Virus record (IMG/VR): IMGVR_UViG_3300021961_000709
Coordinates: 1 to 22,236 of that record
Reading direction: 5' to 3' (one strand)
Length of the DNA: 22,236 nucleotides
Source of the DNA: a virus
Shown here: piece after piece, positions 12,381-20,355 of the stretch
Layout of the letters: the number at the start of each line of letters is the position of its first letter
Position numbering within the stretch: position 1 is the stretch's first letter
Translations under genes and position numbers: made by a program
The notes under the pieces: generated by a model
Database searches by the model: none
What the model saw: only the letters and a program-made list of their open reading frames with translations
Told to the model about the DNA's origin: nothing

Positions 12381-12738
12381 TGGGTTCGGGAACTACACAA
12401 TACTCACTATCGGGAAACTTGGCGCAATACCCTTTCAAGTATTCGCTCTCGCAACCCGCAAAAATATGCACCCCGCAAGGCTTCGGCCATACCTCGTAAG
12501 CGGTAAAATCGGCCAAAGGTTCTGTGTACCAAAGAATATCAACCGCCCATTTATCGGACTGCAAAACGCAAACGGGCATATCTTCGGCATCTTTGCCCCA
12601 TTCAAGGCAAATAAAACCTATCTCGTGGACTGCGCAGCCTTTATAGGACTTGTTGCCTTCCTCGTCCGTTACTTGTATCTTGGCTTGGAGGGTTGCCCAT
12701 TGTGTGGGAGTAAACTCGTATTTGCGAAAAGTTGTCAT
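12367..12738 (-). CDS. Hypothetical protein following the fibre gene
   Basis: A 123-residue protein starting MTTFRKYEFTPTQWATLQAK. It has a strand-rich body with many aromatics (FICLEWGKDAEDMPV, WAVDILWYTEPLADFTAYE) and four scattered Cys residues. The family is unrecognised. It starts one base after the fibre stop. Use of GAG, CTT and ATA codons sets it apart from most neighbours and matches the fibre gene, so the two probably moved together. It might be a fibre-assembly chaperone or a receptor-interaction partner, which is inference from position. Confidence 0.75.
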   Translation of the reverse strand: MTTFRKYEFTPTQWATLQAKIQVTDEEGNKSYKGCAVHEIGFICLEWGKDAEDMPVCVLQSDKWAVDILWYTEPLADFTAYEVWPKPCGVHIFAGCESEYLKGYCAKFPDSEYCVVPEPNGQS

Positions 12739-12739
12739 A

Positions 12740-14494
12740 TTACAAGGTTGTTAGGGCGATACATTCGGCATCGGTTAGAGCGGTTGGGAATACTAAACAT
12801 TGAGCCAAAGGCATTAAGGTTTGAAATGTATTATTAAGGCTTATTTCCGTAATAGTCGGTGCAGTTCCGCTTGTATCAATCATTCGTTGAACTCCGTTGA
12901 TGTATGTTACAAATCGGTTATCCTCATAAGCCATTGCCCATTTAATTACCGAAGGTTGTGTAGTGCTTAAAAAAGTGCTAACATTAACGCTTGCATTAAC
13001 TTGCTGCACACCGCCATCATTGATTAGCATACGGAATTGTTGGTTGCCACCCACTAAATCTTGCCATAAACGAATAAAACCAGCACTTGTATCTTCTTGG
13101 GCATAAACAAAACGCTCACCACCACCAATGTTTGTTTCGGGATAGTATATCGTTTCAAAGTAGATTGTGCCAGAGTTAGCACCAAACAAAGAGCCAATCC
13201 CCGTCTTGTAAGCCGCATCCGCTACCCTTGTAACCGCTGCCGAAGTTGTGGGGATATAGGAGGTGGGGTAGGAAACATTTCGCTCATATTGAAAACCCCA
13301 TATATAAATACCATTTGTGCCATCAACAACAACGCTACCGCTTGAATTGTCAGCCACACCAATAAAAGGGTAAGCCGCTGCGGTTGATGATGTATAAACG
13401 GCCGAAATTCTATACCACCCGTTGCTTAATGCTTCAATACTTCCCGTGTAGTTTGTAGCCTCGTAAACTACTGTTGCCGTTTGCAAGTCAAAAATGCAGG
13501 TGTAAGTTGCATTGTTGTCAGTTCCAATAATTGCGTAACGCTTACCCGCTTGTTTAACAAAACCCGAAACAACGCCAGTTGTTGTTCCAGTAACATTTTT
13601 GTACTTACCTGCAAAATTCCCGCTTATCGCTGGATACATTAAATCGGCATTTTGAGTTCCGTCTGGGCTTACCGCTTGGTTAGTGCTTATTGTTGCACCA
13701 CTACCAGAGTATCCGCTAAAATCCTCGCTCGGAAATACATCATTCGTCCTCTGCGGCTCAAGCAACAAACTCGGACACCCTCCGTCATAAGTCAAACGGG
13801 GAACATTTTGGCGGTCTGTGGTGGGGAAGTAGGGTTTGGCGGTTGAGCCGTAGTTTAGTTGTGCGCCATATATCAAAATACCTCCAACCCCATCTCCCGT
13901 AAAACTTCCTCCGTTGTTCGCATTTCTAACGCTCAAATAAATGCCAACGCTTGATGCAACGCCAGTAAAGGTTAAAATTGCTTTATACCATCCATTGCCA
14001 ACGCTTTCAATAGTTGCAGTAGATTGAGAACCAGTGCCACCAACAACGCCAGTCGTTGCGTTGTAATATGCGTATTTGTCGCTTAATCCAGAATCAATAA
14101 CGAACCAACTATATCCATCTGCCTTGATATATGCAAATAAAGTATATTGGTCGTTTGTGTATGTTATTGGCTCGTATATGTAATGGAAATTATTTGCATT
14201 ATCTGCAACTAATTTATCGGCATTTGTTAATCCAGTTAATGGGTTTTCTGCTGCGTTTGCCGTTACACTTATACCCGATTTTTGCCAAATTGCGTTATCA
14301 AAAGTTTCTGACTCTTGCAACAAATTCCACGGCACATTCTCAACCAACCCCGCAGAATTTACACGGGTGCCGTCACTCGCACGGGTAAAGGTAAGGTCTC
14401 CGCTTCCGTCTGTGGGTTTTTGTGAATAGACAATGTCTTCCTTATACCCCGATGGGATTAAAACCAACGAAGCTTGATCCAATAATGTACTCAT
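12740..14494 (-). CDS. Tail fibre / adhesin with lectin-like domains
   Basis: A 584-residue protein. It opens with a short conserved-looking anchor (LVLIPSGYKED), then LTFTRASDGTRVNSAGLVE, a motif I know from phage fibre and appendage proteins. Two similar beta modules follow, each with a GNGWYKAIL- or SNGWYRISA-type strand and a FxGVA segment (about residues 55-235 and 255-420), resembling carbohydrate-binding jelly rolls. The last 170 residues look like a concanavalin A/LamG-like domain (GTIYFETIYYPE, FVTYINGVQRMID). It likely binds the host surface. The ATG at 14494 overlaps the upstream stop as ATGA. Composition differs from neighbours. Confidence 0.85.
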   Translation of the reverse strand: MSTLLDQASLVLIPSGYKEDIVYSQKPTDGSGDLTFTRASDGTRVNSAGLVENVPWNLLQESETFDNAIWQKSGISVTANAAENPLTGLTNADKLVADNANNFHYIYEPITYTNDQYTLFAYIKADGYSWFVIDSGLSDKYAYYNATTGVVGGTGSQSTATIESVGNGWYKAILTFTGVASSVGIYLSVRNANNGGSFTGDGVGGILIYGAQLNYGSTAKPYFPTTDRQNVPRLTYDGGCPSLLLEPQRTNDVFPSEDFSGYSGSGATISTNQAVSPDGTQNADLMYPAISGNFAGKYKNVTGTTTGVVSGFVKQAGKRYAIIGTDNNATYTCIFDLQTATVVYEATNYTGSIEALSNGWYRISAVYTSSTAAAYPFIGVADNSSGSVVVDGTNGIYIWGFQYERNVSYPTSYIPTTSAAVTRVADAAYKTGIGSLFGANSGTIYFETIYYPETNIGGGERFVYAQEDTSAGFIRLWQDLVGGNQQFRMLINDGGVQQVNASVNVSTFLSTTQPSVIKWAMAYEDNRFVTYINGVQRMIDTSGTAPTITEISLNNTFQTLMPLAQCLVFPTALTDAECIALTTL

Positions 14495-14649
14495 AAAATA
14501 GAATCTAAAAAGTCCAACGCGGCAATCATGCACGCAACGCCCTCATAATAACCACCATCCGCCGTGACGCGATTGGTGTATGCCAATGCAACGACCGCCC
14601 CATCTTGATTGATGAACGGCGTGACACCCGTTGAAATTCCAACAAACAT
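14491..14649 (-). CDS. Small putative virion-associated protein
   Basis: A 52-residue protein starting MFVGISTGVTPFINQDGAVV and ending MIAALDFLDSIL. It is uncharged and strand-rich with a hydrophobic C-terminal helix. It is linked to the upstream gene by a TAATG one-base overlap and to the fibre gene by ATGA. No family is recognised. The position suggests an appendage part or fibre accessory. Confidence 0.65.
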   Translation of the reverse strand: MFVGISTGVTPFINQDGAVVALAYTNRVTADGGYYEGVACMIAALDFLDSIL

Positions 14650-14921
14650 TAAATGTTGTACAATACGATTGAACCCGATGACAACGTGATGGATGAAATG
14701 TAATTGCCATCCGCAACGCAATGGAATGGGCCAGGCAATAAAGTTTCGCCCGACAATCCCATTGTGGTCATCAATGAATTTCCGTCCTTATCCAAAATAG
14801 CCGAAACAACGGCATTGGCGTTGACCAAAAATCCACGAAATTTTCCCGTATTGGCCGATGTGTTGGATACAACCTTCGAACCCGTGTAACCTGCGCTGAA
14901 TGCGCTTCCTGAAATGCTCAT
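14649..14921 (-). CDS. Small putative structural protein
   Basis: A 90-residue protein beginning MSISGSAFSAGYTGSKVVSN. It is rich in Ser, Gly, Ala and Val with alternating hydrophobics (GFLVNANAVVSAILDKDG, then YISSITLSSGSIVLYNI), typical of small all-beta virion proteins. Gene order (between connector-region genes and the fibre) supports a tail or appendage role. A 28-base gap precedes the start. Confidence 0.7.
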   Translation of the reverse strand: MSISGSAFSAGYTGSKVVSNTSANTGKFRGFLVNANAVVSAILDKDGNSLMTTMGLSGETLLPGPFHCVADGNYISSITLSSGSIVLYNI

Positions 14922-14949
14922 ATTCTTAAAACGATTATTTTTCTAAATG

Positions 14950-15102
14950 TTAGGGTTGTCGCGTGATGGGGCCAATCCCTTGCGCCCACAATGAACCATC
15001 GCAACATTTTTTGGAATACGTATTTTTATCCTTGCATAAACACGCACGCGTTCCACCGCCCTGCGGGCTTGATCGTGATGGGGTTTTCCATTCTTTTTTC
15101 AT
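14950..15102 (-). CDS. 50-residue Cys-rich small protein
   Basis: A short gene starting MKKEWKTPSRSSPQGGGTRA and continuing CLCKDKNTYSKKCCDGSLWA, then QGIGPITRQP. Four cysteines (C21, C23, C33, C34) are grouped around a TYSKKCCDGS motif. I recall close patterns (CLCxDxxTYSxKCCDGSxxAQGIG) recurring as tiny genes beside virion genes in Bacteroidota phages. The ATG overlaps the upstream stop as ATGA, which strongly supports it. Function unknown; a zinc site or disulfide-linked virion part are possibilities. Confidence 0.8.
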   Translation of the reverse strand: MKKEWKTPSRSSPQGGGTRACLCKDKNTYSKKCCDGSLWAQGIGPITRQP

Positions 15103-15584
15103 CGGATTTTTTTAATAACTGCAATTAGACATAACACCACAATAATCCACATCCACCATTGGTCGTTTTTGTATACCACCTTGGGTACCGCAACCGATTT
15201 CGTGATGCGTATCGTATCCCCCTTGCATTTGGTGTATACCTTTATGATATCCTTTTCGCGTATAACTTGCGTATAAACGAACGAATCCTCCATTGTGATG
15301 GTATCGTATTCCGTGGTGACGAACGTGTCGGAAATCGTCCTTTCCTCGCGAACCACGATGGTATCGATGGTGACAATGGTTGGGTGAATGATGGTTGGAT
15401 CTTTTTTTACGGCCCTTTTGACGTGCCATTCGGCCGAACACGATGTCATCAACAACACGATGGCGATGGCCTTGGCCGTGCGTTTGAAAAGCTCGCATTT
15501 GACCACGGGCAATTTGTCCATGTAGGCCGTTAATTTGGCCACCTTTTCGGGTTTGGGTTTGTATGGTTTCTTCAATTCCGTCAT
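15099..15584 (-). CDS. Lipoprotein-like membrane protein
   Basis: A 161-residue protein. After a Lys/Pro-rich start comes a hydrophobic run ending in a lipobox (AIAIVLLMTSC, C49) and AEWHVKRAVKKDPTI. A strand-rich middle has many Thr, Val and Ile (TIVTIDTIVV, TFVTTEYDTITMED). A C-terminal membrane helix, WWMWIIVVLCLIAVI, is followed by KKIR. With the internal ATG at 15521 the signal peptide would have normal lipoprotein length (Cys28), so that start deserves weight. Lipobox proteins with C-terminal helix recur in Bacteroidota phage structural regions; the role is unknown. Confidence 0.7.
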   Translation of the reverse strand: MTELKKPYKPKPEKVAKLTAYMDKLPVVKCELFKRTAKAIAIVLLMTSCSAEWHVKRAVKKDPTIIHPTIVTIDTIVVREERTISDTFVTTEYDTITMEDSFVYTQVIREKDIIKVYTKCKGDTIRITKSVAVPKVVYKNDQWWMWIIVVLCLIAVIKKIR

Positions 15585-15632
15585 TATGTTGACGCTATTT
15601 GGCCAAATTCCGTCACTATATTGACGCTTTTT
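15574..15632. repeat. 27-bp direct repeat, two copies 32 bp apart, each with a dyad
   Basis: AATTCCGTCAttatgtTGACG at 15574 and AATTCCGTCActatatTGACG at 15606 match over 27 bases with three differences. Each copy contains a perfect inverted repeat CGTCA-N6-TGACG (15579-15594 and 15611-15626). The first covers the start codon at 15584; the second touches the stop codon of the upstream gene. This looks like a tandem operator or a duplicated translation-start region. Confidence 0.6.
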
Positions 15633-16143
15633 ACAAATTCCAATTGACGTAATTCGATGGATTGGAATTCGGATATTCGCCCGATTGTTGATCCTGCGTA
15701 TATTCTGGGAAATACTGCGGGAAATACGACAAATAATCCACCACACGGCGGCGGTATGTTTCGGCAATTTGCCGTTGGCGTGCCACCAATGTATCGATTT
15801 CACCCTTATCGGGCAATGCCGTATTTTCGGGGGTGTTGCGAACGATGCCCGCATTGGATACCTCATATCCATGGAACAACAACAAATCGGCCATGGAATA
15901 GTGAATCAACATCGGTTGGATGTATTGCGACACCAACGTGGCATAATTGCCCGCTAATGTTCCATTTTGGACATCCGTCAATACCTTGCGGTAAAGGGCC
16001 GTCCCCAATAATTCCTGCACCTGAATATCTTGGGCCACCTTCACGAATGGCGTGATTTTGTCAATGTCAAAATTCCCCGACAACTGCGTGTATTTGTACA
16101 ATTCATCGCGGGTAATCAATAAAACGTCATCGTTTGCGTACAT
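15631..16143 (-). CDS. Head-tail connector-like protein (DUF6712-like)
   Basis: A 170-residue protein starting MYANDDVLLITRDELYKYTQ. It is predominantly helical: KITPFVKVAQDIQVQELLGT, then LVSQYIQPMLIHYSMADLLL, and a VARQRQIAETYRRRVVDYL helix. This matches the adaptor/connector-like DUF6712 pattern of Bacteroidota phages (I/VQ..L.GTxLY....). Such proteins sit under the portal and join head to tail. It lies four bases after the portal stop, as expected. The C-terminal tail is rich in Tyr, Asn and Pro. Confidence 0.75.
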   Translation of the reverse strand: MYANDDVLLITRDELYKYTQLSGNFDIDKITPFVKVAQDIQVQELLGTALYRKVLTDVQNGTLAGNYATLVSQYIQPMLIHYSMADLLLFHGYEVSNAGIVRNTPENTALPDKGEIDTLVARQRQIAETYRRRVVDYLSYFPQYFPEYTQDQQSGEYPNSNPSNYVNWNL

Positions 16144-16146
16144 GGC

Positions 16147-18348
16147 TTATCTTTTTATGCGCCCTTGGTTGGGCAGGTCAATTGTTTTTGTTGATGCGGT
16201 CTTCCAATCGGGGGGGCTAAATGGCACGCCCGCGCCATCGGCGGATTGGGATGAAACGCGTTTGTATGTTTCCTCGATCATGCGAATATTCTCGGCTTTT
16301 TCCTCGGGGGTCAATGGGATGAATTTCCCTTTGATTTGTTTGCGTTTATACGTCAATCGGTACCATTGGTGGTGACAATTCACGCCGCCTTTGTATTTCC
16401 AAATGGAATAGGTGGTTTTGCCCTTGGGTGCGAATTGGCCGTTGATGCCTTGTTCACCCATTTCATCGATATCCTCACGGCGGTACACCACACCGCTTTT
16501 GGCGTTGGCTACCATGTTTTGACAAAATACCCGTGAATTGCCCGACAATTGCATCGGGGCATATCGGTATCGTATCAAATACACGCCCTTGTCATCCTTG
16601 GACTTTTGTTCGGGGTCGGCAAAACGCTTGAAAAACGCATATTCGCCATCGTCCGTGACGGGGGTTTCTTCAATCAAGTCCCATAATTGTTCATCGACCA
16701 CTTGCCCCTTGTCGGACAAATATTCCAACCAAGCTTGTTCATCGGCTTCCGACATCTTGGCATCGATTTCCTTCAATTTGGATTCGGCCCATCGGATACC
16801 CGAATCACCGCCCCATGCATCCCACATCAATCCACCGCAACCCTCGGAATATGGGACATCCTTGTGTTGTTGGTGACGGCGAAATGCGGCCATGCGGGCA
16901 ATCGTGTCCCGCGAAATAGGCTTGCCATTGGCCAGTTGGTTCGCCCTAATCTTTCCCACTTGGGTTCCACAATCACCCCACCCGTTTTTTTCGGCCCAAT
17001 CCAATGCCTTTTTGGCGTTGTTTGACGCACTTTCTGGGTAATCGGTGTATGTTTCCTCCATCTCCATTTTTTCGCCCTCAAAATAGGAATAACAAATGGC
17101 GGCCGCTTGATCGTCATCCTTGCCCTCGGCCTTCAATACGGGAATGCAACGGGCGATAAATTCGTCCTTTGTTTCCCCCGCCGTGGGTTTTACCAATTCC
17201 ACTTTGGAAAATCCGTATTCCTTTTCCTCGGTGACCTTATCAACGGGCTTGCCACTCAAATCCGTGAATTCAAGCGGTTGCAATGTCTTGAAATAAAGTT
17301 CCAACGATACGCCGTTGGCGTTCAATACCTTGGATACGCTACCAATCAACAAACGTTGAAATGGGCGGATTACAGTGTTGTCAAAAAGTATCGATGCGGT
17401 TTTCAATTCCTCGGCGTTGTTACCCAATCCCGTGGAATCCTTAATGCCCAACAACATGGGCGATGTCACGCGGTGGGCAATCAATATTTTTTGGATGCAC
17501 TCGGATGACAAAAATTGGTATTGGTTGTGGGCATCGCTCAACTGCACGGGCGTAATGTCCGCCGATGAATCCTTGCCATCGTTCCATGAAATAATCCATT
17601 TGCCCGCATTGCTCGACCCTTGGAATTTGGCGGCGATTTGAGCTTCGACCATATCTTTGACCTCGGCGGGTGGTTGCCCGTTGTTGAAATTGATCAACAT
17701 CGATGGGGCCAACCCGTTTTTGATGTTGTTGATATGGTAGTTGGCGATTTCGGTTTCCAATTCGCAATACTGCGTCCCACCTTGATAGTCAACGGGGGCG
17801 AAATAAAAATTACCCGTGGAATATGGTTTGATGACCAACATCGCTTCGTTGGCGTTTTTATCAAATCCGAATGCGTCAAAACGCTTGGGGACTTGCCCAC
17901 GCTTCAAATTGGCCCAATCGGCGCAATAATAATACCCCGTGATGTCGCCATCCTCATTGCATTTTTCGGGACGTAGGGTCTGAATCGGCCAATGGTAGGC
18001 ACGAACATATTTTTTTCGGTCTTTGGATTTTACCAAATGAATGGCACATTGGCCCAGCATCTTCAAATCCATGGCGGCATTGCGCAAACACTCGTCATCG
18101 AATAGGGTTTTGAATTCGATGTATCCTTGCAAATGGCGGTCACCGCGTACAACCTCCAATCCTTGGCCAAATATCAAATCGGCGATGCCTTTGATGGCGG
18201 CGTTGTTGGTCGGGGAACCATAATACAAATCAATCAAATATTGATAGTAATTATTGTCGGCCCCGTATTCGACCCAATCTTTGTTTTTCTTTTCAACGAT
18301 TTCGGGGGCGGTGTACGACCCCATTTCAATAAATTTCAAATTGCTCAT
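16147..18348 (-). CDS. Portal protein with C-terminal extra modules
   Basis: A 733-residue protein. Residues 1-370 are a portal-like body: GADNNYYQYLIDLYYGSPTN near the start, ADLIFGQGLEV, a central GLAPSMLINFNNGQPP and the HRVTSPMLLGI...GLGNNAEEL segment typical of Bacteroidota phage portals. The remainder carries three modules: a short GETKDEFIARCIPVL...AICYSYF motif (387-426), a helical AKKALDWAEKNGWGDCG...WGGDSGIRWAESKL module (438-525), and a C-terminal FCQNMV...WKYKGGVNCHHQWYR module (589-670). These usually occur on head-maturation or other phage proteins, so this portal is an enlarged fusion. The ATG at 18348 overlaps the upstream stop as ATGA. Confidence 0.85.
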   Translation of the reverse strand: MSNLKFIEMGSYTAPEIVEKKNKDWVEYGADNNYYQYLIDLYYGSPTNNAAIKGIADLIFGQGLEVVRGDRHLQGYIEFKTLFDDECLRNAAMDLKMLGQCAIHLVKSKDRKKYVRAYHWPIQTLRPEKCNEDGDITGYYYCADWANLKRGQVPKRFDAFGFDKNANEAMLVIKPYSTGNFYFAPVDYQGGTQYCELETEIANYHINNIKNGLAPSMLINFNNGQPPAEVKDMVEAQIAAKFQGSSNAGKWIISWNDGKDSSADITPVQLSDAHNQYQFLSSECIQKILIAHRVTSPMLLGIKDSTGLGNNAEELKTASILFDNTVIRPFQRLLIGSVSKVLNANGVSLELYFKTLQPLEFTDLSGKPVDKVTEEKEYGFSKVELVKPTAGETKDEFIARCIPVLKAEGKDDDQAAAICYSYFEGEKMEMEETYTDYPESASNNAKKALDWAEKNGWGDCGTQVGKIRANQLANGKPISRDTIARMAAFRRHQQHKDVPYSEGCGGLMWDAWGGDSGIRWAESKLKEIDAKMSEADEQAWLEYLSDKGQVVDEQLWDLIEETPVTDDGEYAFFKRFADPEQKSKDDKGVYLIRYRYAPMQLSGNSRVFCQNMVANAKSGVVYRREDIDEMGEQGINGQFAPKGKTTYSIWKYKGGVNCHHQWYRLTYKRKQIKGKFIPLTPEEKAENIRMIEETYKRVSSQSADGAGVPFSPPDWKTASTKTIDLPNQGRIKR

Positions 18349-18686
18349 ATCGTTACCCATTGGGGTGTTGTACCCGTGGTGGTTTGCCACGTCTTAAATG
18401 AATTGTTTATGTTGGTATTGCCGTCCGACCATGTGGCAAGGTATTCCCAGTACAATGTATCGCCGTTGTAAATGCGAATCAACATCATGTCCAAATTGGT
18501 CGTGTCCAATGATGTCATGTCGGGCATTGTGATATTGATACGGGTGCCGTTGCGGGTAATTGTACCCGTTGTGGTGACCATTTCTTTGGTTGGCTTATGC
18601 CATACCTCAATCGTGGCCGTGGCAATTGCCCCGAAATCCACGAACGGATAAAATGAAATGGATGTCGTTGAATTGTTAATGACCAT
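18345..18686 (-). CDS. Small structural protein
   Basis: A 113-residue, strand-rich protein starting MVINNSTTSISFYPFVDFGA. It has repeated Thr/Ile/Asn-rich strands (TGTITRNGTRINITMPDMT, LIRIYNGDTLYWEYLATWSD) and only a few charges, typical of a tail or head-completion protein. The family is not recognised. It lies between the tube-like gene with its terminator and the portal gene, to which it is coupled by ATGA. Confidence 0.7.
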   Translation of the reverse strand: MVINNSTTSISFYPFVDFGAIATATIEVWHKPTKEMVTTTGTITRNGTRINITMPDMTSLDTTNLDMMLIRIYNGDTLYWEYLATWSDGNTNINNSFKTWQTTTGTTPQWVTI

Positions 18687-18724
18687 TTAATGGGAAACGA
18701 AAATCGTGTGTTTTGTTCCATAAA

Positions 18725-18749
18725 TGAAAAAAGGGCCATGACGGCCCTT
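18725..18749 (-). terminator. Intrinsic terminator after the tube-like gene
   Basis: On the minus strand AAGGGCC-GTCAT-GGCCCTT (18749-18731) forms a perfect seven-base-pair stem, followed by TTTTC. The last stem bases are themselves T, giving six Ts in a row. It lies 24 bases after the stop at 18774. No clear promoter is visible before 18686, so read-through probably feeds the portal gene. Confidence 0.88.
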
Positions 18750-18773
18750 CCTTCAACTTAACTATGAACCAAA

Positions 18774-19334
18774 TTATGAAGCGATGGTGATCACGCTTCC
18801 CATTTCGGCGTAGGTTTCGGCATCCACGATTGCGGGGGGATTCTTTTCCATAGATTGGAAAGTCAAGGTGTACAAATGTGCATCGCCCAATTGAACGCCC
18901 CATGAAAGGGTACCGCCATTGGCATCACATCCGTTTACCTCACCCAACAACCAAAATTGGTCGTTTCTATCCCATACAATCACCTGCCAACGGCCTTGAA
19001 CCAATGTTTTGGCCAAGTCCATGTCGGAATCACCCGTGGTGGGGGTGTTGCCCGATGGTTTGAATGAAAGGGTGAACGTGGTGTCGTACATGGAAACGCC
19101 ATTGTCACGTGATGCGGTCACGGCGGTTTCAATGGTAGACAAGCCTTTCAATTCCCAAAAATAACCCGTTTTGTTGGTAGCGGGTGAACCGCCATCGTTC
19201 AACGATGTTACCAACCCTGCGGCATCCTTGGAAACGACAGTTGAAAATTCGAAAGGTACAAAGAATGCACCACGGATACCACCCACAAATTGTTTGCATG
19301 GTTCGTATCTATTTGCTAATGTATTGCAAGCCAT
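18774..19334 (-). CDS. Tail-tube-like structural protein
   Basis: A 186-residue protein starting MACNTLANRYEPCKQFVGGI. The body has YFWELKGLSTIETAVTASRD, a DLAKTLVQGRWQVIVWDRND strand pair and GGTLSWGVQLGDAHLYTLTF, then MEKNPPA. This pattern (LANRxEPCKQFVGGIKG..., GxxWGxxLGDxxGYTLTF) is the one I know for the abundant tube or major virion protein encoded after the capsid gene in Bacteroidota phages. An A-rich leader precedes the ATG and terminators flank the gene on both sides, consistent with high independent expression. Confidence 0.75.
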   Translation of the reverse strand: MACNTLANRYEPCKQFVGGIRGAFFVPFEFSTVVSKDAAGLVTSLNDGGSPATNKTGYFWELKGLSTIETAVTASRDNGVSMYDTTFTLSFKPSGNTPTTGDSDMDLAKTLVQGRWQVIVWDRNDQFWLLGEVNGCDANGGTLSWGVQLGDAHLYTLTFQSMEKNPPAIVDAETYAEMGSVITIAS

Positions 19335-19354
19335 TTTTTTATTTTTATTCGGTT

Positions 19355-19386
19355 AAAAAAAAGGGGCGGGGTTTGGTTCCCGCCCC
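19355..19386 (-). terminator. Strong intrinsic terminator after the capsid gene
   Basis: On the minus strand GGGGCGGG-N8-CCCGCCCC (19386-19363) forms an eight-base-pair all-G/C stem followed by TTTTTTTT. It lies 27 bases past the capsid stop and upstream of the tube-like gene. The rest of the 79-base gap is the A-rich leader of that gene. Confidence 0.93.
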
Positions 19387-19413
19387 CGTGGTGTTTATTT
19401 TATGTCAAACGAA

Positions 19414-20334
19414 TTAGGTTACGTTCAATACAACTTGCTGGGCTACGTTTGAAGCGATGATACCACCCGTAAAGCGCATGATAACGCGAACGTTTTGGCT
19501 TCCATCGATATCGCTCATGTCGATAACCTTCACTTCGTTGGTGTCGCTCAACAAGCCAGTTCCAAAGTGCAAATCGGATTTCAATCCCAATACGCAATCG
19601 TAGTCATTCAAGCCAGGACACATCACAACGGGAATACCTTGGAAGTTCATGGGCTTTTCGCCAACGTAGAATTGGAAATTATAGTTACCTGCGGACAAAG
19701 CGGCTTGGTAAGCTTTCATGGTAGATGGGCCAACATAGAATTGGTATCCCTCTTTGCCATACAAAGCACTTGGAGAATAATCCAACATATCCTGCAAACG
19801 GGCAACAACGTTTGAACCCGTGGTGGCACCTGATGCGGTACGGGTGATGGCACTATTGTCCAACAAATAACCGATCATGCCTTCGGCGGCGGTTCCGTTG
19901 TAGAACAAAGTTGAAGTCCAAATACCCAATTCGATGGCTTGTGCAACCTCGGCGGCAACTTGGGCCAACAAAAATTCGTTGAAATCGGCGGGCAATTTCT
20001 CGAATGCGCTGAAACCAGCTTGGGCGGCTTCCCATGTAGTACGCAATTGGTTTTTGCACAACTGCAAGTTCACTTGCTTTTCGGTTGTGGTCAAAACGTA
20101 TTCACCCAATGTGATTGAACTTGAATCGGTGAAATCGCAAGTTGCATCGGCGATTGATACGCTGTTCTGCCAGTTACGGATTACCTCTTTGTAAGCCACG
20201 TTGGGGTGGATGGTGATCAAATCTTTGGCAAGGGTTTCACCTGACAAAAGGGCGGCGGCAATGTACTTGCCCGCAAACTGACCCGCGTAGGTGTTTGGCG
20301 AAACAGTTGGCCCAGAGAATTTGTAATTATTCAT
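19414..20334 (-). CDS. Major capsid protein
   Basis: A 306-residue protein with the size and pattern of an HK97-fold major capsid protein. It starts MNNYKFSGPTVSPNTYAGQF. Features include EKQVNLQLCKNQLRTTWEAA (E-loop side helix region), FNEFLLAQVAAEVAQAIELG (spine-helix-like), a YQFYVGPSTMKAYQAAL domain segment and FQGIPVVMCPGLND. The codon usage looks more uniform than in neighbours, as expected for an abundant protein. An A-rich leader (aacacaaaaaaatacc) precedes the ATG. The preceding scaffold and protease genes and the following strong terminator support the call. No N-terminal prodomain is obvious, so scaffolding is separate. Confidence 0.9.
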   Translation of the reverse strand: MNNYKFSGPTVSPNTYAGQFAGKYIAAALLSGETLAKDLITIHPNVAYKEVIRNWQNSVSIADATCDFTDSSSITLGEYVLTTTEKQVNLQLCKNQLRTTWEAAQAGFSAFEKLPADFNEFLLAQVAAEVAQAIELGIWTSTLFYNGTAAEGMIGYLLDNSAITRTASGATTGSNVVARLQDMLDYSPSALYGKEGYQFYVGPSTMKAYQAALSAGNYNFQFYVGEKPMNFQGIPVVMCPGLNDYDCVLGLKSDLHFGTGLLSDTNEVKVIDMSDIDGSQNVRVIMRFTGGIIASNVAQQVVLNVT

Positions 20335-20355
20335 GGTATTTTTTTGTGTTATTGG

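Noticed and set aside
12295-12837. A 180-codon plus-strand frame (and the 179-codon frame at 11426-11965)
   Set aside because: Both are antisense shadows of minus-strand genes, with no start context and low-complexity hydrophobic translations.
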